Shown piece after piece: positions 24,899 to 34,866 of a stretch of DNA of 60,431 bases; within the stretch, counting starts at the first letter, position 1; the number at the start of each line of letters is the position of its first letter. The notes beneath the pieces were generated by a model. That model ran no database searches, had not been told where the DNA came from, and was given only the letters and a program-made list of their open reading frames with translations. Origin of the DNA: an uncultured Clostridium sp. (GTDB lineage: Bacteria; Bacillota; Clostridia; Clostridiales; Clostridiaceae); NCBI GenBank assembly GCA_934755305.1, contig CAKVLD010000012.1, forward strand, positions 1-60,431. Reading direction: 5' to 3'. The translations under genes and the position numbers were made by a program.

Positions 24899-25924
24899 AT
24901 GGACAAAAACACTAATATCAACTGGGATAATCTAGGTTTTGAATATATCAAAACTGATTTACGTTATGTTTCACACTGGAAAGATGGAAAGTGGGATGAA
25001 GGTAAACTTGTAGAAGATAATATGCTTACTATTAGTGAAGCTTCTACTGCATTGCATTATGGACAAGAATGTTTTGAAGGGCTAAAAGCATATAGAACTA
25101 AAGATGGTTCAATTCAATTATTTAGACCAGATAGAAATGCTGCAAGAATGAACTCTTCATGTAAAAAGTTATTAATGCCTGAATTACCTGAAGAAAAATT
25201 CATAGATGCTTGTATGCAAGTAGTAAAGGCTAACGAAAGATTTGTACCTCCATATGGTACTGGTGGTACTTTATATTTAAGACCATTCTTAATAGGAGTT
25301 GGAGATAATATAGGAGTTAAAGCTGCACCAGAATATATATTCTGCGTATTCTGTGTACCTGTTGGACCATACTTTAAAGGTGGAATGACTCCAGTTAACT
25401 TTATGGTTTCTGACTTTGATAGAGCTGCTCCTTACGGTACTGGTAAACAAAAAGTTGGTGGTAACTATGCTGCATCACTAGAAGCTCATGAAATAGCAGC
25501 TAAAAAAGGTTATTCAGATTGTGTTTACTTAGATCCTGCAACTCATACAAAAATTGAAGAACTAGGTTCTGCTAATTTCTTTGGTATAACTAAAGACAAT
25601 AAATTCGTCACTCCAAAATCATCTTCAATACTACCAAGTATAACTAAATATTCTCTATTATACCTTGCAAAAGAATATTTAGGCTTAGAAGTTGAAGAAG
25701 GAGATGTTTATATAGACGACTTAGACAGATTTAAAGAAGTAGGAGCTTGTGGTACTGCTGCTGTTATTAGTCCAGTTGGAGGTATAGAATATAAAGGAAA
25801 ATTCCATGTATTCTATAGCGAAACAGAAGTTGGTCCTATAACAAAGAAATTATATGAAACTTTAGTAGGAATTCAATTTGGTGATGTAGAAGCTCCTGAA
25901 GGTTGGATATACAAAGTTAAATAA
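24899..25924 (+). CDS. ilvE: Branched-chain amino acid aminotransferase
   Basis: Seen: 341 residues of the PLP fold-type IV class, with ALHYGQECFEGLKAYRT near 52-68, the lysine-containing KQKVGGNYAASL segment near 180-191 and EELGSANFFGI. Known: transaminates valine, leucine and isoleucine with 2-oxoglutarate; the 340-residue size is the larger (mammalian-like) type. A GGGGAG site precedes the ATG. It stands alone on the plus strand, convergent with spoIVA and sharing a terminator, away from any ilv/leu operon. Confidence 0.95.
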   Translation: MDKNTNINWDNLGFEYIKTDLRYVSHWKDGKWDEGKLVEDNMLTISEASTALHYGQECFEGLKAYRTKDGSIQLFRPDRNAARMNSSCKKLLMPELPEEKFIDACMQVVKANERFVPPYGTGGTLYLRPFLIGVGDNIGVKAAPEYIFCVFCVPVGPYFKGGMTPVNFMVSDFDRAAPYGTGKQKVGGNYAASLEAHEIAAKKGYSDCVYLDPATHTKIEELGSANFFGITKDNKFVTPKSSSILPSITKYSLLYLAKEYLGLEVEEGDVYIDDLDRFKEVGACGTAAVISPVGGIEYKGKFHVFYSETEVGPITKKLYETLVGIQFGDVEAPEGWIYKVK

Positions 25925-25943
25925 TTTATTTATATATATTAAA

Positions 25944-25972
25944 AAGCTCTTAAGGCATAGCCTTAAGAGCTT
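25944..25972. terminator. Bidirectional terminator between ilvE and spoIVA
   Basis: AAGCTCTTAAGGC (25944-25956) and GCCTTAAGAGCTT (25960-25972) form a perfect 13-bp stem with an ATA loop. T-rich tracts follow on both strands, fitting two convergent genes. Confidence 0.85.
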
Positions 25973-25979
25973 ATTTAAT

Positions 25980-27458
25980 TTAAAGAATTATACAGATTAA
26001 TCCACCATTACCTTCATTAATAATCTTTTGAAGAGTTTTTTGAATTTTAACTTGAACATCTTCTGGCATTTTATACAACTTATTTTGTAAACCTTCCTTA
26101 ACTAATACTTCTAAAGATTTACCAAACATATTACTTTGCCAAAGACTTGTAGGATCTGTTTCAAATTGTTCCAATAAAGCTTTTACTAATTCTTCAGATT
26201 CTTTTTCAGAGCCCATTATAGGGCTAATTTCAGTTTTAATATCTGCTTTTATAAGATGTAATGAAGGAGCACTTGCTTTTAATTTAACACCAAATTTATT
26301 GCCTTGTTTAACTATCTCAGGTTCCTCAAACTTCATTTCAGTAAGTTGAGGCGCAACTAAACCATAACCAGTTTCCTTTACCTCTTCTAAAGCATCTTTT
26401 ACCTTATCATATTCTTTTTTAGCATGATTCAATTCCTTAATTAAGGATAATAAGTCACTTTCTGATACTACATCTAAATCGCAAATTTCACTTAATACTT
26501 TGTAGAAAACACCGTCCTCAGGTTTTAAGACAATTCTACCTACTCCATTACCAAGATTAATTTCGCTTAATAGAGAAGTTCCTAAGTACTCATCGCTCTT
26601 CAATTTGTTTAGGGATGCCTTTATATCTTTAACCTTCGATATGTCTTTACTCATATCCTTAATTATGTTGAAGAAATCTTTTTTTAACCAATGAGAAGGT
26701 TCCAATTTTTCAAGCCATTCTGGCATATCTATATTAATTTCTTTGACTGGGAATTCTTTAAGTACACGTTGAAATATTCCTTGTATATCATCTTCACTCA
26801 TATTATATACATCCATGACTTGAACTGTAACCTTATACTTTTCTTCCATTTCTTCCTTTAATGCTTTTGTTTCTGAAGCATTTGGTTTTGAAGTATTTAA
26901 TACAACTATAAATGGCTTCTTTATAGATTTAAGTTCCCCTATAACTCTCTCCTCTGCATCTAAATATTCTTCTCTATCAAGTCCTGTAATGGTCCCATCT
27001 GTAGTTACCACCAACCCAATAGTTGAATGATCTTCTATTACCTTTTTAGTTCCGATTTCTGCTGCATCTTCAAAAGGTATTTCATAGTCATACCAAGGAG
27101 TATGAACCATCTTTGCTTCTTCACCATCAAGATATCCCAATGCGCCTTTTACGATATATCCAACACAGTCTACCATACGGACTTTAAACCTTATTTCTTC
27201 ATCAAGACTTATCTCAACAGCTTCATTGGGTACAAACTTCGGCTCAGTAGTATGAATACTTTTACCAGACCCGCTTTGAGGCAGCTCGTCTTTAGCTCTT
27301 TCTTTCTTATAATTATTATCAATCTTTGGTATAACCATAAGGTCCATAAATTTCTTGATAAACGTTGATTTTCCTGTCCTAACAGGTCCAACTACACCAA
27401 CATATATGTCCCCTTGGGTTCTTTCAGCTATATCTTTATATATATTGAAGCTGTCCAA
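25980..27458 (-). CDS. spoIVA: Stage IV sporulation protein A
   Basis: Seen: 492 residues, the standard length. An N-terminal TRAFAC-type ATPase region has GPVRTGKSTFIKKFM (Walker A about 24-38), and the protein ends GGLICIIL, matching the conserved SpoIVA tail. Known: it polymerises by ATP hydrolysis into the coat basement layer on the forespore, anchored by SpoVM (encoded at 2,675-2,746). Expected to be under mother-cell SigE; the sigE gene is also in the window. Start: ATG with GGAGG. Confidence 0.97.
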   Translation of the reverse strand: MDSFNIYKDIAERTQGDIYVGVVGPVRTGKSTFIKKFMDLMVIPKIDNNYKKERAKDELPQSGSGKSIHTTEPKFVPNEAVEISLDEEIRFKVRMVDCVGYIVKGALGYLDGEEAKMVHTPWYDYEIPFEDAAEIGTKKVIEDHSTIGLVVTTDGTITGLDREEYLDAEERVIGELKSIKKPFIVVLNTSKPNASETKALKEEMEEKYKVTVQVMDVYNMSEDDIQGIFQRVLKEFPVKEINIDMPEWLEKLEPSHWLKKDFFNIIKDMSKDISKVKDIKASLNKLKSDEYLGTSLLSEINLGNGVGRIVLKPEDGVFYKVLSEICDLDVVSESDLLSLIKELNHAKKEYDKVKDALEEVKETGYGLVAPQLTEMKFEEPEIVKQGNKFGVKLKASAPSLHLIKADIKTEISPIMGSEKESEELVKALLEQFETDPTSLWQSNMFGKSLEVLVKEGLQNKLYKMPEDVQVKIQKTLQKIINEGNGGLICIIL

Positions 27459-27600
27459 GTTATTACCTCCTAAATATTTTTAACAATATATATATATTCT
27501 TCAAAACTCAAAATATACTTATTTTTAAATAAAAAAATATATACACATCACTTCAATACATACTATGCTAATTTCTTTAACAATATAATTTATAATAGCA

Positions 27601-27638
27601 AAAAAGGTTTTGAAACTTAAGAATTTCAAAACCTTTTT
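27601..27638 (-). terminator. Terminator after gpsA
   Basis: Plus-strand arms 27601-27615 and 27624-27638 pair perfectly over 15 bases with a loop of eight, ending the der-gpsA unit before spoIVA. Confidence 0.8.
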
Positions 27639-27649
27639 TATAAATAAAA

Positions 27650-28642
27650 TTAATATATTTCCTTCTTTTTATCTCTTTTCATTAATTCAGTAACACATGT
27701 CTTAGGATCTTTTCCCATAAACAATGCTTTATAAAGTATATCCGTAATAGGCATTGAAATACCTATCTTCTCTTTTAGTTCATAGAAAGCTTTGCAAGCT
27801 TTAACACCTTCTACAACCATTCCAACTTCTTTTAAAGCTTCATCCATAGATTTACCTTGACCTATAAGCATACCTGCTTTTCTATTTCTAGAGTGTACAG
27901 ATGTACATGTTACTATTAAATCACCCATTCCTGTTAAGCCATAGAAAGTTTCAGCCTTACCACCTAAAGCTATACCTATTCTAGCTATTTCTAACATACC
28001 ACGAGTCATTAATGCAGCTTTTGTATTATCACCATATCCTATTCCATCAATAACACCTGCTGCAAGAGCTATAATATTCTTTACGGCTCCTCCAATTTCA
28101 ACACCAATAACATCTGAATTAGTGTATACTCTAAAATTATCAGTCATAAATAAATCTTGAACTTTTTCAGCTGTTTTCATATCTCTAGATGTTACAACTA
28201 TAGTTGTTGGAATTCCCATTGCTACTTCTTCTGCATGACTTGGTCCTGATAATACTACTACAGGATTATCCAATTCCTTTTCAATAACTACAGATAATCT
28301 TTCATCAGTTTCAGAATCTATTCCTTTAGCTATAGATATTATAGGTACATCATTAGATATTTTTCCTTTTAACTCTTTTGCCATCATCTTAATAACATGA
28401 GATGGTATGGCTAAAACCACATAATCTGCACCTTCAATAGCATCATTTAAATTAATATACGCCTTTACATTTTCAGGAATAACTAAATCTTTTATATACT
28501 TATCGTTTGTTCTATTAATGTTAATCTCGTTAACTACTTCTTCATCCCTATCGTATATTGAAACTTCATTATCCTTCTCCCCTAAAAGAATAGCTAATGC
28601 TGTTCCAAAGCTACCTCCTCCAATAAAGGCTATTTTACTCAT
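27650..28642 (-). CDS. gpsA: Glycerol-3-phosphate dehydrogenase [NAD(P)+]
   Basis: Seen: 330 residues with Rossmann motif GGGSFGTALA near 7-16, ISIAKGID near 104 and the catalytic-Lys segment GGAVKNIIALAAG near 190. Known: makes sn-glycerol-3-phosphate for phospholipid synthesis. Its ATG overlaps the der stop by one base (TAATG), so translation is coupled. The der-gpsA-spoIVA order matches Firmicutes in general. Confidence 0.97.
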   Translation of the reverse strand: MSKIAFIGGGSFGTALAILLGEKDNEVSIYDRDEEVVNEININRTNDKYIKDLVIPENVKAYINLNDAIEGADYVVLAIPSHVIKMMAKELKGKISNDVPIISIAKGIDSETDERLSVVIEKELDNPVVVLSGPSHAEEVAMGIPTTIVVTSRDMKTAEKVQDLFMTDNFRVYTNSDVIGVEIGGAVKNIIALAAGVIDGIGYGDNTKAALMTRGMLEIARIGIALGGKAETFYGLTGMGDLIVTCTSVHSRNRKAGMLIGQGKSMDEALKEVGMVVEGVKACKAFYELKEKIGISMPITDILYKALFMGKDPKTCVTELMKRDKKKEIY

Positions 28643-29961
28643 TACTTTTCCTTCCTCTCTCTATACTCAATTTGAATACCAGTTCCTTTAAAGTCAAAAC
28701 TGTCTCTTAATTGATTTTCTAGATATCTTTCATAAGAGAAATGTCTAGCAGTAGAGTCATTAACAAAGAATACAAACTTAGGTGGTTTTGTAGCAACTTG
28801 AGTCGCGTAAAAAATCTTAAGTCTCTTAACACCTACGATTGGTGGTTCCTTCATTAATACAGCTTTACTAATTACATCATTTAATATACCAGTTGATACT
28901 CTCTTATTATAATTATCATAACACTTTTTAGCTAATTCTAAAACTTTATGTGTTCTTTGACCTGTTTTAGCAGATATAAATAAGTATTCAGCATAACTTA
29001 AGAACTTAAGATTTTGTTGAAGATCCTTTTTAAAATTATCCATTGTCTTATCATCTTTTTCAATAAGATCCCATTTATTAACTATAACCATAATAGCTTT
29101 TTTCATTTCATGAGCATAACCTACTATTTTTTCGTCTTGTTCAGTTATACCTTCTGTAGCATCTATCATTAAAATACATACGTCAGCTCTTTCTATAGCT
29201 GCTAAAGTTCTAATAACACTATATCTTTCTATTTCTTCTTTAACTTTACTCTTTCTTCTAACACCAGCAGTATCTACTAATATGAATTTACCATATTCAT
29301 TTTCCAAATAACTATCTATAGCATCTCTAGTAGTTCCTGGTACGTTAGAAACTATTACTCTATCTTCTCCAAGAAGTCTATTTATTAATGATGACTTACC
29401 TACATTTGGTTTACCCATCATAGCTATTCTTACATATTCATCTTCTTCTTCACTTAATGATGATTCATCAAAGTTTTCTACTATTCTATCAAGCATATCT
29501 CCAAGACCTAAACCTTGTGATGCTGATATAGTTATAGGATCACCTATACCTAAATTGTAGAATTCCCAAGCATTGTCTTCTTCTTTTAAAGAATCTACTT
29601 TATTTACAACTAAAACTACTGGCTTCTTGCTCTTTCTTATCATATTAGCAACTTCTTCATCTGCAGAAGTTACACCTTCTTTACCATCAACAATAAAAAC
29701 TATTACATCAGCAGTTTCTATAGCTATAGTTGCCTGTCTTCTCATTTGTTTTACTATAACATCATTACTTTCTGGTTCTATACCACCTGTATCTATCATT
29801 GTAAAATTATAATTTAACCATTCTGCTTCAGCATAAACTCTATCTCTTGTAACACCTGGAGTATCTTGAACTATTGAAATTCTCTTTCCAGCTAATCTAT
29901 TAAACAAGGTTGACTTACCTACATTTGGTCTACCTACCATTGCCACTATTGGTTTTCCCAT
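28642..29961 (-). CDS. der: Ribosome-associated GTPase Der (EngA)
   Basis: Seen: 439 residues with two tandem G domains, each with Walker A (GRPNVGKST near 10, GKPNVGKSS near 184), DTGG/DTAG and NKVD/NKWD motifs, plus a C-terminal KH-like domain. Known: essential for 50S subunit assembly. It heads the der-gpsA pair. Length is normal. Confidence 0.97.
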   Translation of the reverse strand: MGKPIVAMVGRPNVGKSTLFNRLAGKRISIVQDTPGVTRDRVYAEAEWLNYNFTMIDTGGIEPESNDVIVKQMRRQATIAIETADVIVFIVDGKEGVTSADEEVANMIRKSKKPVVLVVNKVDSLKEEDNAWEFYNLGIGDPITISASQGLGLGDMLDRIVENFDESSLSEEEDEYVRIAMMGKPNVGKSSLINRLLGEDRVIVSNVPGTTRDAIDSYLENEYGKFILVDTAGVRRKSKVKEEIERYSVIRTLAAIERADVCILMIDATEGITEQDEKIVGYAHEMKKAIMVIVNKWDLIEKDDKTMDNFKKDLQQNLKFLSYAEYLFISAKTGQRTHKVLELAKKCYDNYNKRVSTGILNDVISKAVLMKEPPIVGVKRLKIFYATQVATKPPKFVFFVNDSTARHFSYERYLENQLRDSFDFKGTGIQIEYRERKEK

Positions 29962-30257
29962 TTTTATTCCTCCTCTTACTATAGATAATTCGATATATTA
30001 ATTCTTTTTAGTATTTACATTTGCATCTATAGTTTTACCTAAAAAAGAATAAATCTTCAAATAATCTTTTCTTTTTCGAAAGTCTACATTCCTTATGATA
30101 TATTACATTATTAATATATTTTAGTCAATTACATTCTAAATTAGTCGAATACTATAAACACTTTTTATTGTCTTCTAGACTACTATCTGATTTTTAATGT
30201 CCACTCATCAGTACATATTCCATACTTAACACTGATATATATTTACAAATTAATATC

Positions 30258-30467
30258 TTAAAATAATATTAACACTCCTTTTAGTTGCAGCTCTCTCCAA
30301 ATATAATAAACGTCTGTATTTCTTGCAAATATCATCATTAACTTAGTTACTATCTTTTCAAAATTTAATTCTTTATATCCATTAGCTACAAAGATAAATT
30401 TATTTTTTTCAAATATTATTAATTTTATAAAAGCATTTTTAGTATATTTAATCTTAACTGAAGTCAC
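30258..30467 (-). pseudogene. Repeat-associated short frame, probably a relic
   Basis: Seen: 69 codons from a GTG inside the dispersed repeat, including FEKNKFIFVANGYKELNFEK and YIWRELQLKGV. No ribosome-binding site precedes the GTG. An overlapping ATG frame in the repeat reads MAKKSDFS then stops. At the other left-half copy (18,082-18,142) the equivalent GTG frame stops after six codons. The family is not one I can name. It may be a decayed gene carried with the repeat or a chance frame. Confidence 0.3.
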
Positions 30468-30511
30468 TTTTTTTAGCCATTCAAAAGGTTCAAAAAGAAA
30501 AATAATTCATT
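30451..30511. repeat. Dispersed repeat, left-half copy
   Basis: 59 of 61 bases are identical to 18,082-18,142. Only the left half is present here; the right-half motif seen at 18,160 and at position 4 is absent. Confidence 0.8.
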
Positions 30512-30601
30512 TACCTTATCTACCTTTGTTAATTTGCAAAATAACTATAATATTTCGTTTATTCCATTAACATTTACATATTTCCCCAACAGCATCATAA
30601 T

Positions 30602-31270
30602 TTAATAATCATTTAAATCTATATACTTTCCTTTTTTCACAAAAATTATCCCTTCACATATATTAGTTACCCTATCACCAATTCTCTCAAGATATCTAGC
30701 TACAAATAATAATTGTGCTGTCTTTCCTGTAGTTCCTTTTTCTCTAATTACAGCAGTTATATCATCAAATATTTTTCCATATAAATAATTCACTTCTTTA
30801 TCCTTCTTATATAACTCTATAGCACTATCTACATCCTTATAAATAAAAGCCCTTACCACTTCATCAATCATACCTCTAACCATTATATCCATTTCCCAAA
30901 GAGGCATAGCTTCATCTAAATATTTTTTACTAGTTACTTTTTTATCTTTAACAAGTTTACATATATCTACTGCATAATCAGCCATTCTTTCAAGATCTGT
31001 TACCACTTTAGTCACAGTAAAAATATTTCTTAAATCTTTAGCAAGAGGTTGTTCTGTAGCAATAAAAATTATGCAATCTTCTTCTATTTTTTGTTGAAGA
31101 TTATCTACTTCATCATCACCTGTTATTACTTTATCTGCTCTATCTATATCATGATCCCTTAAAACTTCCATGGAGTCCTTTATTTGTTTTTGAACAAGTT
31201 CTGACATTAATAGTACCTTATTATTAATATTTTTCACCCTGTTTTTTTGAGATAATCTAGTCATAACCAC
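30602..31270 (-). CDS. phoU: Phosphate-transport regulator PhoU
   Basis: Seen: 222 residues forming two PhoU helical bundles, each with an acidic metal-binding-type region (for example ITGDDEVDNLQQKIEEDC and RYLERIGDRVTNICEGI). Known: PhoU restrains Pst transport and the PhoR kinase when phosphate is ample. It is the last gene of the pst operon, 8 bases after pstB. Confidence 0.95.
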   Translation of the reverse strand: MVMTRLSQKNRVKNINNKVLLMSELVQKQIKDSMEVLRDHDIDRADKVITGDDEVDNLQQKIEEDCIIFIATEQPLAKDLRNIFTVTKVVTDLERMADYAVDICKLVKDKKVTSKKYLDEAMPLWEMDIMVRGMIDEVVRAFIYKDVDSAIELYKKDKEVNYLYGKIFDDITAVIREKGTTGKTAQLLFVARYLERIGDRVTNICEGIIFVKKGKYIDLNDY

Positions 31271-31278
31271 TCCTCCTT

Positions 31279-32034
31279 TTATCCAAATCTTCCTGTTATA
31301 TAATCTTCTGTTCTTTTATCTCTAGGTTTATAAAAAATATTATCCGTTTTATCAAATTCAATAATTTCCCCACTTAAAAAAAAAGCTGTATCATCTGCTA
31401 TTCTTCCTGCTTGTTGCATATTATGAGTAACTATAACCACAGTATATTTTTTCTTAAGTTCTTGGATAAGTTCCTCTGTCTTCGCTGTAGAAATAGGATC
31501 TAGTGCCGAAGTAGGTTCATCCATAAGAATAACATCTGGAGATACTGCTATTGTTCTTGCTATACAAAGTCTTTGTTGTTGACCTCCAGAAAGTCCTGCT
31601 GCACTAGTTTTAAGCCTATCTTTCACTTCATCCCACAAAGCTGCACCCTTTAAACTTTTTTCAATTATTTCATCTAACCTCTGTTTATTTTTAATCCCAT
31701 GAATTCTTGGACCATAAGCTATATTATCGTATATAGACATAGGAAAAGGATTAGGTTTTTGAAATACCATTCCAACATTTGTCCTAAGTTCTATAACATC
31801 TGTATCTTTATATATATCTTTCCCATCAATAAGAATTTCTCCATTAATTTTTACTATAGGTATTAAATCATTCATTCTATTAATAGATCTTAAAAAAGTT
31901 GACTTTCCACAACCTGATGGACCTATTAAAGCTGTAACATTACGCTCTTTTAACTGAACATTTATATTTTTAAGTGCATGTTTTGCACCATAATATAAAT
32001 TAAAATTATTCACCTTTATTTTTGCTTCTGTCAT
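31279..32034 (-). CDS. pstB: Phosphate ABC transporter ATP-binding protein
   Basis: Seen: 251 residues with Walker A GPSGCGKST near 37-45, the Q-loop, signature LSGGQQQRLCIART near 149 and Walker B VILMDEPTSALDP. Known: energises high-affinity phosphate import with PstC/PstA in the membrane. It is apparently intact, so the operon defect is confined to pstA. Confidence 0.97.
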   Translation of the reverse strand: MTEAKIKVNNFNLYYGAKHALKNINVQLKERNVTALIGPSGCGKSTFLRSINRMNDLIPIVKINGEILIDGKDIYKDTDVIELRTNVGMVFQKPNPFPMSIYDNIAYGPRIHGIKNKQRLDEIIEKSLKGAALWDEVKDRLKTSAAGLSGGQQQRLCIARTIAVSPDVILMDEPTSALDPISTAKTEELIQELKKKYTVVIVTHNMQQAGRIADDTAFFLSGEIIEFDKTDNIFYKPRDKRTEDYITGRFG

Positions 32035-32129
32035 TTTCCCATACTGCTACTCAAAATATGAATAAATATTTGTTTTTGAATATTTTGTATAGTAGCCTCT
32101 CCTTTCTCTTTTTTATAAACTTTACTATT

Positions 32130-32954
32130 TTAATAATTAGCTTTATTTATCTTTTTACTTATAAATCTAGCTAATGTGTTTAGTATTAAAATTATAACTA
32201 TTAATATAATCCCTACTGCACAAGCTTCACTAATAGCCCCAGCTTATTTTGTAACTAAATAAGCTTGAACTGTTAATGTTCTTCCACTTGAAAATATACT
32301 CTTTGGAACTTTTGCCACTGTACCTGCAGTTAATAATATAGCTGCTGATTCACCTATTACTCTTCCTATAGCTAATATAGTTCCTGCCAAAATCCCTGGC
32401 ATAGCACTTGGAACTATAACTTTATATAATGTTTGAAGTCTTGTAGCTCCAAGACCTAAAGAGCCTTCTTTATAAGATTCTGGTACAGATTTTAATGATT
32501 CTTCTGTAGTTCTAATAATTACTGGTAAAATTATAATAGATACAGTTAAAGAACCTGCTAAAATAGAGTATCCCATATTTAAATATTCAACAAAAAATAC
32601 TGCACCAAACAACCCATAAACTATAGAAGGTATACCCGACAAACATTCTGTAGCAAATCTTATTATTTTAACCAAAGTCCCTTGTCTTGCGTACTCTTGT
32701 AGATAGATAGCTGCAAGAATTGAAATTGGAGTTGCAACTAGTATAGATAAAATAACCATATATAAAGTAGTAATAATCATGGGAAGCACTCCACCATCTC
32801 CTGAAGGTGAATAATCCTTTATTAAAAAACTTAAGCTCAAACTACCTATACCCTTTATAAATATGTAAGAAAGTATAAATATAAGTACTCCAAGAGTAAA
32901 AACTATAGATCCCCACAATACCCCTTTTAATAAATTCTCTTTTACCTTTCTCAT
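32130..32954 (-). pseudogene. pstA: Phosphate permease PstA, interrupted by an in-frame stop
   Basis: Seen: 236 residues of typical PstA (hydrophobic spans, EESLKSVPESYKEGSLGLGA coupling loop), then TAA at 32,244-32,246. The same frame continues 37 codons, AGAISEACAVGI...LARFISKKINKANY, to a natural stop at 32,130. These supply the last membrane span and bring the total to about 274, the family length. The interrupted residue probably was Glu (GAA to TAA). Known: PstA and PstC form the phosphate channel, so loss of the last span should impair uptake unless read through. A sequencing error is possible. Confidence 0.9.
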
Positions 32955-32961
32955 ATGCCAC

Positions 32962-33849
32962 TCAACCTTTCCTATTAGAAAGTTTTATAATTAATAAATT
33001 AAGAAGAATTATAAAAATAAATAGTATTACACCAGTTGCAAATAGCATCTCTTGATGTGTACCATATGCATATCCCATTTCTAAAGCTATATTTGTAGTA
33101 AGAGGCCTTACACTAGACATAATAGAATCAGGTACAATAACAGAATTACCTGCAACTAATATAACTGCCATAGTCTCCCCAATAGCTCTACCAATTCCTA
33201 AAACTACAGCTGCTAGTATTCCTGATTTTGCAGCTGGTAAAATAACCTTAAATATAGTTTCTATATGAGATGCTCCAAGTCCTAACGAACCCTCTTTATA
33301 TGAATTAGGTACTGACCTTATAGCTGTTTCTGACACTGTAATTATAGTTGGTAACATCATAATTGATAAAACAATAATAACTGCTAATAAACTTTGACCT
33401 TTAGGCTCATTAAATATTTTTTGAATCCCAGGAACTATTACTACAAGGCCAAATACTCCATATAATACCGAAGGTATTCCAGCTAATAATTCTACAGCTC
33501 TAGAAATAATATTTGCTAAACCTTTTGGTGCTATCTCAACAATAAAAGCAGCTGTGAAAATTCCAACAGGTACTCCTATTATTAAAGAACCAAATGTACC
33601 TAATAAAGTAGCTAAAATCATTGGCCATATTCCAAAAACCTCAATACTTGGTATCCACTCACTTCCAAACAAAAAAACTATAAAGGAATATCCCTTAGAC
33701 ACAAAAGGTGTTAATCCTTTATAAAACACAAAAGCAATTATTAAAACCAAGCTAATAACTGCTATTAAAGCACTTATTAAAAATATTTTGCTAAATACAG
33801 TTTCTAATATATATCTACTTCTTTTATCTTTTTCACTAATACCATCCAA
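32962..33849 (-). CDS. pstC: Phosphate ABC transporter permease PstC
   Basis: Seen: 295 residues with about six membrane spans and the EAA-like coupling loop SETAIRSVPNSYKEGSLGLGA near 180-200. Known: forms the membrane channel with PstA. It lies 7 bases upstream of pstA and 21 bases after pstS in operon order pstS-C-A-B-phoU. Length is typical. Confidence 0.96.
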   Translation of the reverse strand: MDGISEKDKRSRYILETVFSKIFLISALIAVISLVLIIAFVFYKGLTPFVSKGYSFIVFLFGSEWIPSIEVFGIWPMILATLLGTFGSLIIGVPVGIFTAAFIVEIAPKGLANIISRAVELLAGIPSVLYGVFGLVVIVPGIQKIFNEPKGQSLLAVIIVLSIMMLPTIITVSETAIRSVPNSYKEGSLGLGASHIETIFKVILPAAKSGILAAVVLGIGRAIGETMAVILVAGNSVIVPDSIMSSVRPLTTNIALEMGYAYGTHQEMLFATGVILFIFIILLNLLIIKLSNRKG

Positions 33850-33870
33850 AATATACTACACCTTTCTAAA

Positions 33871-34698
33871 TCACCTTATTTTTATAGAACCATACTTTTC
33901 AACTAAATTTTGTCCATCATCACTTAAAACCCAGTCTATAAACTTTCTGTCAATATTATTAATATTATCTTCATTAACTACCATTAGAAAACTTCTAGAT
34001 ATAGGATACTTAGAATTTAACACATTCTCAGCTGTAGCCTTAACATTATCTATTTCTAAAGCCTTAATAGTATGGTCTAAATATTCAAAAGACACAAATC
34101 CTATAGCATTCTTATTTCCTTTAACTATAACTTTTATATTTCCTGAACCATCTGAAATCAAAGATTTTTTTAATAAATCTTTTGCTTTATATCCCACAAT
34201 TTCTTCAAAAGCTTCACGAGTTCCAGAACCATCTTCCCTAGATACTACTACTATTTCTGAATCTTCTCCTCCAAGTTCTTTCCAATTAGTTACCTTTCCT
34301 GTAAATATATCCTTTACTTCTTCCTTTGTAATGCCTGTTATTGAATTTTCATTATTAACTATAACTGCGATACCATCATAGGACATTACAATACCCTCTA
34401 CCTCTTCTTTCTCTTCTTTACTTAAATCCCTTGAAGACATAGCTATTTTAGAAACTCCATTAATAACATCTTTTATTCCTGCTGATGATCCTGTTTGATT
34501 AATTTCAATAACCACATTCTCATTAGAAGCTTCAAAATCTTCCGCCATCTTTTCCATAAGTGGTCCTACAGATGTTGAACCTGAAATAGTAATCTTTCTT
34601 TCTTCAACTGTAGTTTCATCTGAATTACAAGAAACTAGCATGAAAATTAAATTTAGCACCAGTATACTCATTATTCTCCTAAAATAAATTTTTCTCAT
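33871..34698 (-). CDS. pstS: Phosphate-binding lipoprotein PstS
   Basis: Seen: 275 residues. A basic N-terminus (MRKIYFRR) and hydrophobic stretch lead to lipobox LVSC with Cys24. Phosphate-binding segments include ISGSTSVGPLMEKMAEDF and SREDGSGTREAFEEIVG. Known: membrane-anchored extracellular binding protein of the Pst importer. It is the first gene of the operon; PhoP regulation is expected from the neighbouring two-component genes, but I could not assign a Pho box. Confidence 0.95.
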   Translation of the reverse strand: MRKIYFRRIMSILVLNLIFMLVSCNSDETTVEERKITISGSTSVGPLMEKMAEDFEASNENVVIEINQTGSSAGIKDVINGVSKIAMSSRDLSKEEKEEVEGIVMSYDGIAVIVNNENSITGITKEEVKDIFTGKVTNWKELGGEDSEIVVVSREDGSGTREAFEEIVGYKAKDLLKKSLISDGSGNIKVIVKGNKNAIGFVSFEYLDHTIKALEIDNVKATAENVLNSKYPISRSFLMVVNEDNINNIDRKFIDWVLSDDGQNLVEKYGSIKIR

Positions 34699-34804
34699 AT
34701 ATCTTTCTTCCCACCTTTAATAAATATTTTTCTAATATTTTTTGAAACTACATTCTTTTATAGTATTTAGAAAGATTTTAAATATTATTCATAATAAAAA
34801 ATAA

Positions 34805-34847
34805 AGAAAAGAAGCATAAACAATTTATATCGCCATGCTTCTTTTCT
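34805..34847 (-). terminator. Terminator after the 83-residue membrane protein gene
   Basis: Plus-strand AGAAAAGAAGCAT (34805-34817) pairs with ATGCTTCTTTTCT (34835-34847). The minus strand continues with a T-rich tract. Confidence 0.8.
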
Positions 34848-34866
34848 CTATTCACTCTCTTATATA

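Larger units (their letters stand above)
29962..30601. other. 640-base interval between der and phoU
   Basis: It holds the repeat copy 30,451-30,511 and one repeat-associated open frame (30,258-30,467). The rest is A/T-rich, and I see no RNA gene or strong terminator hairpin in 29,962-30,257. Confidence 0.6.
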
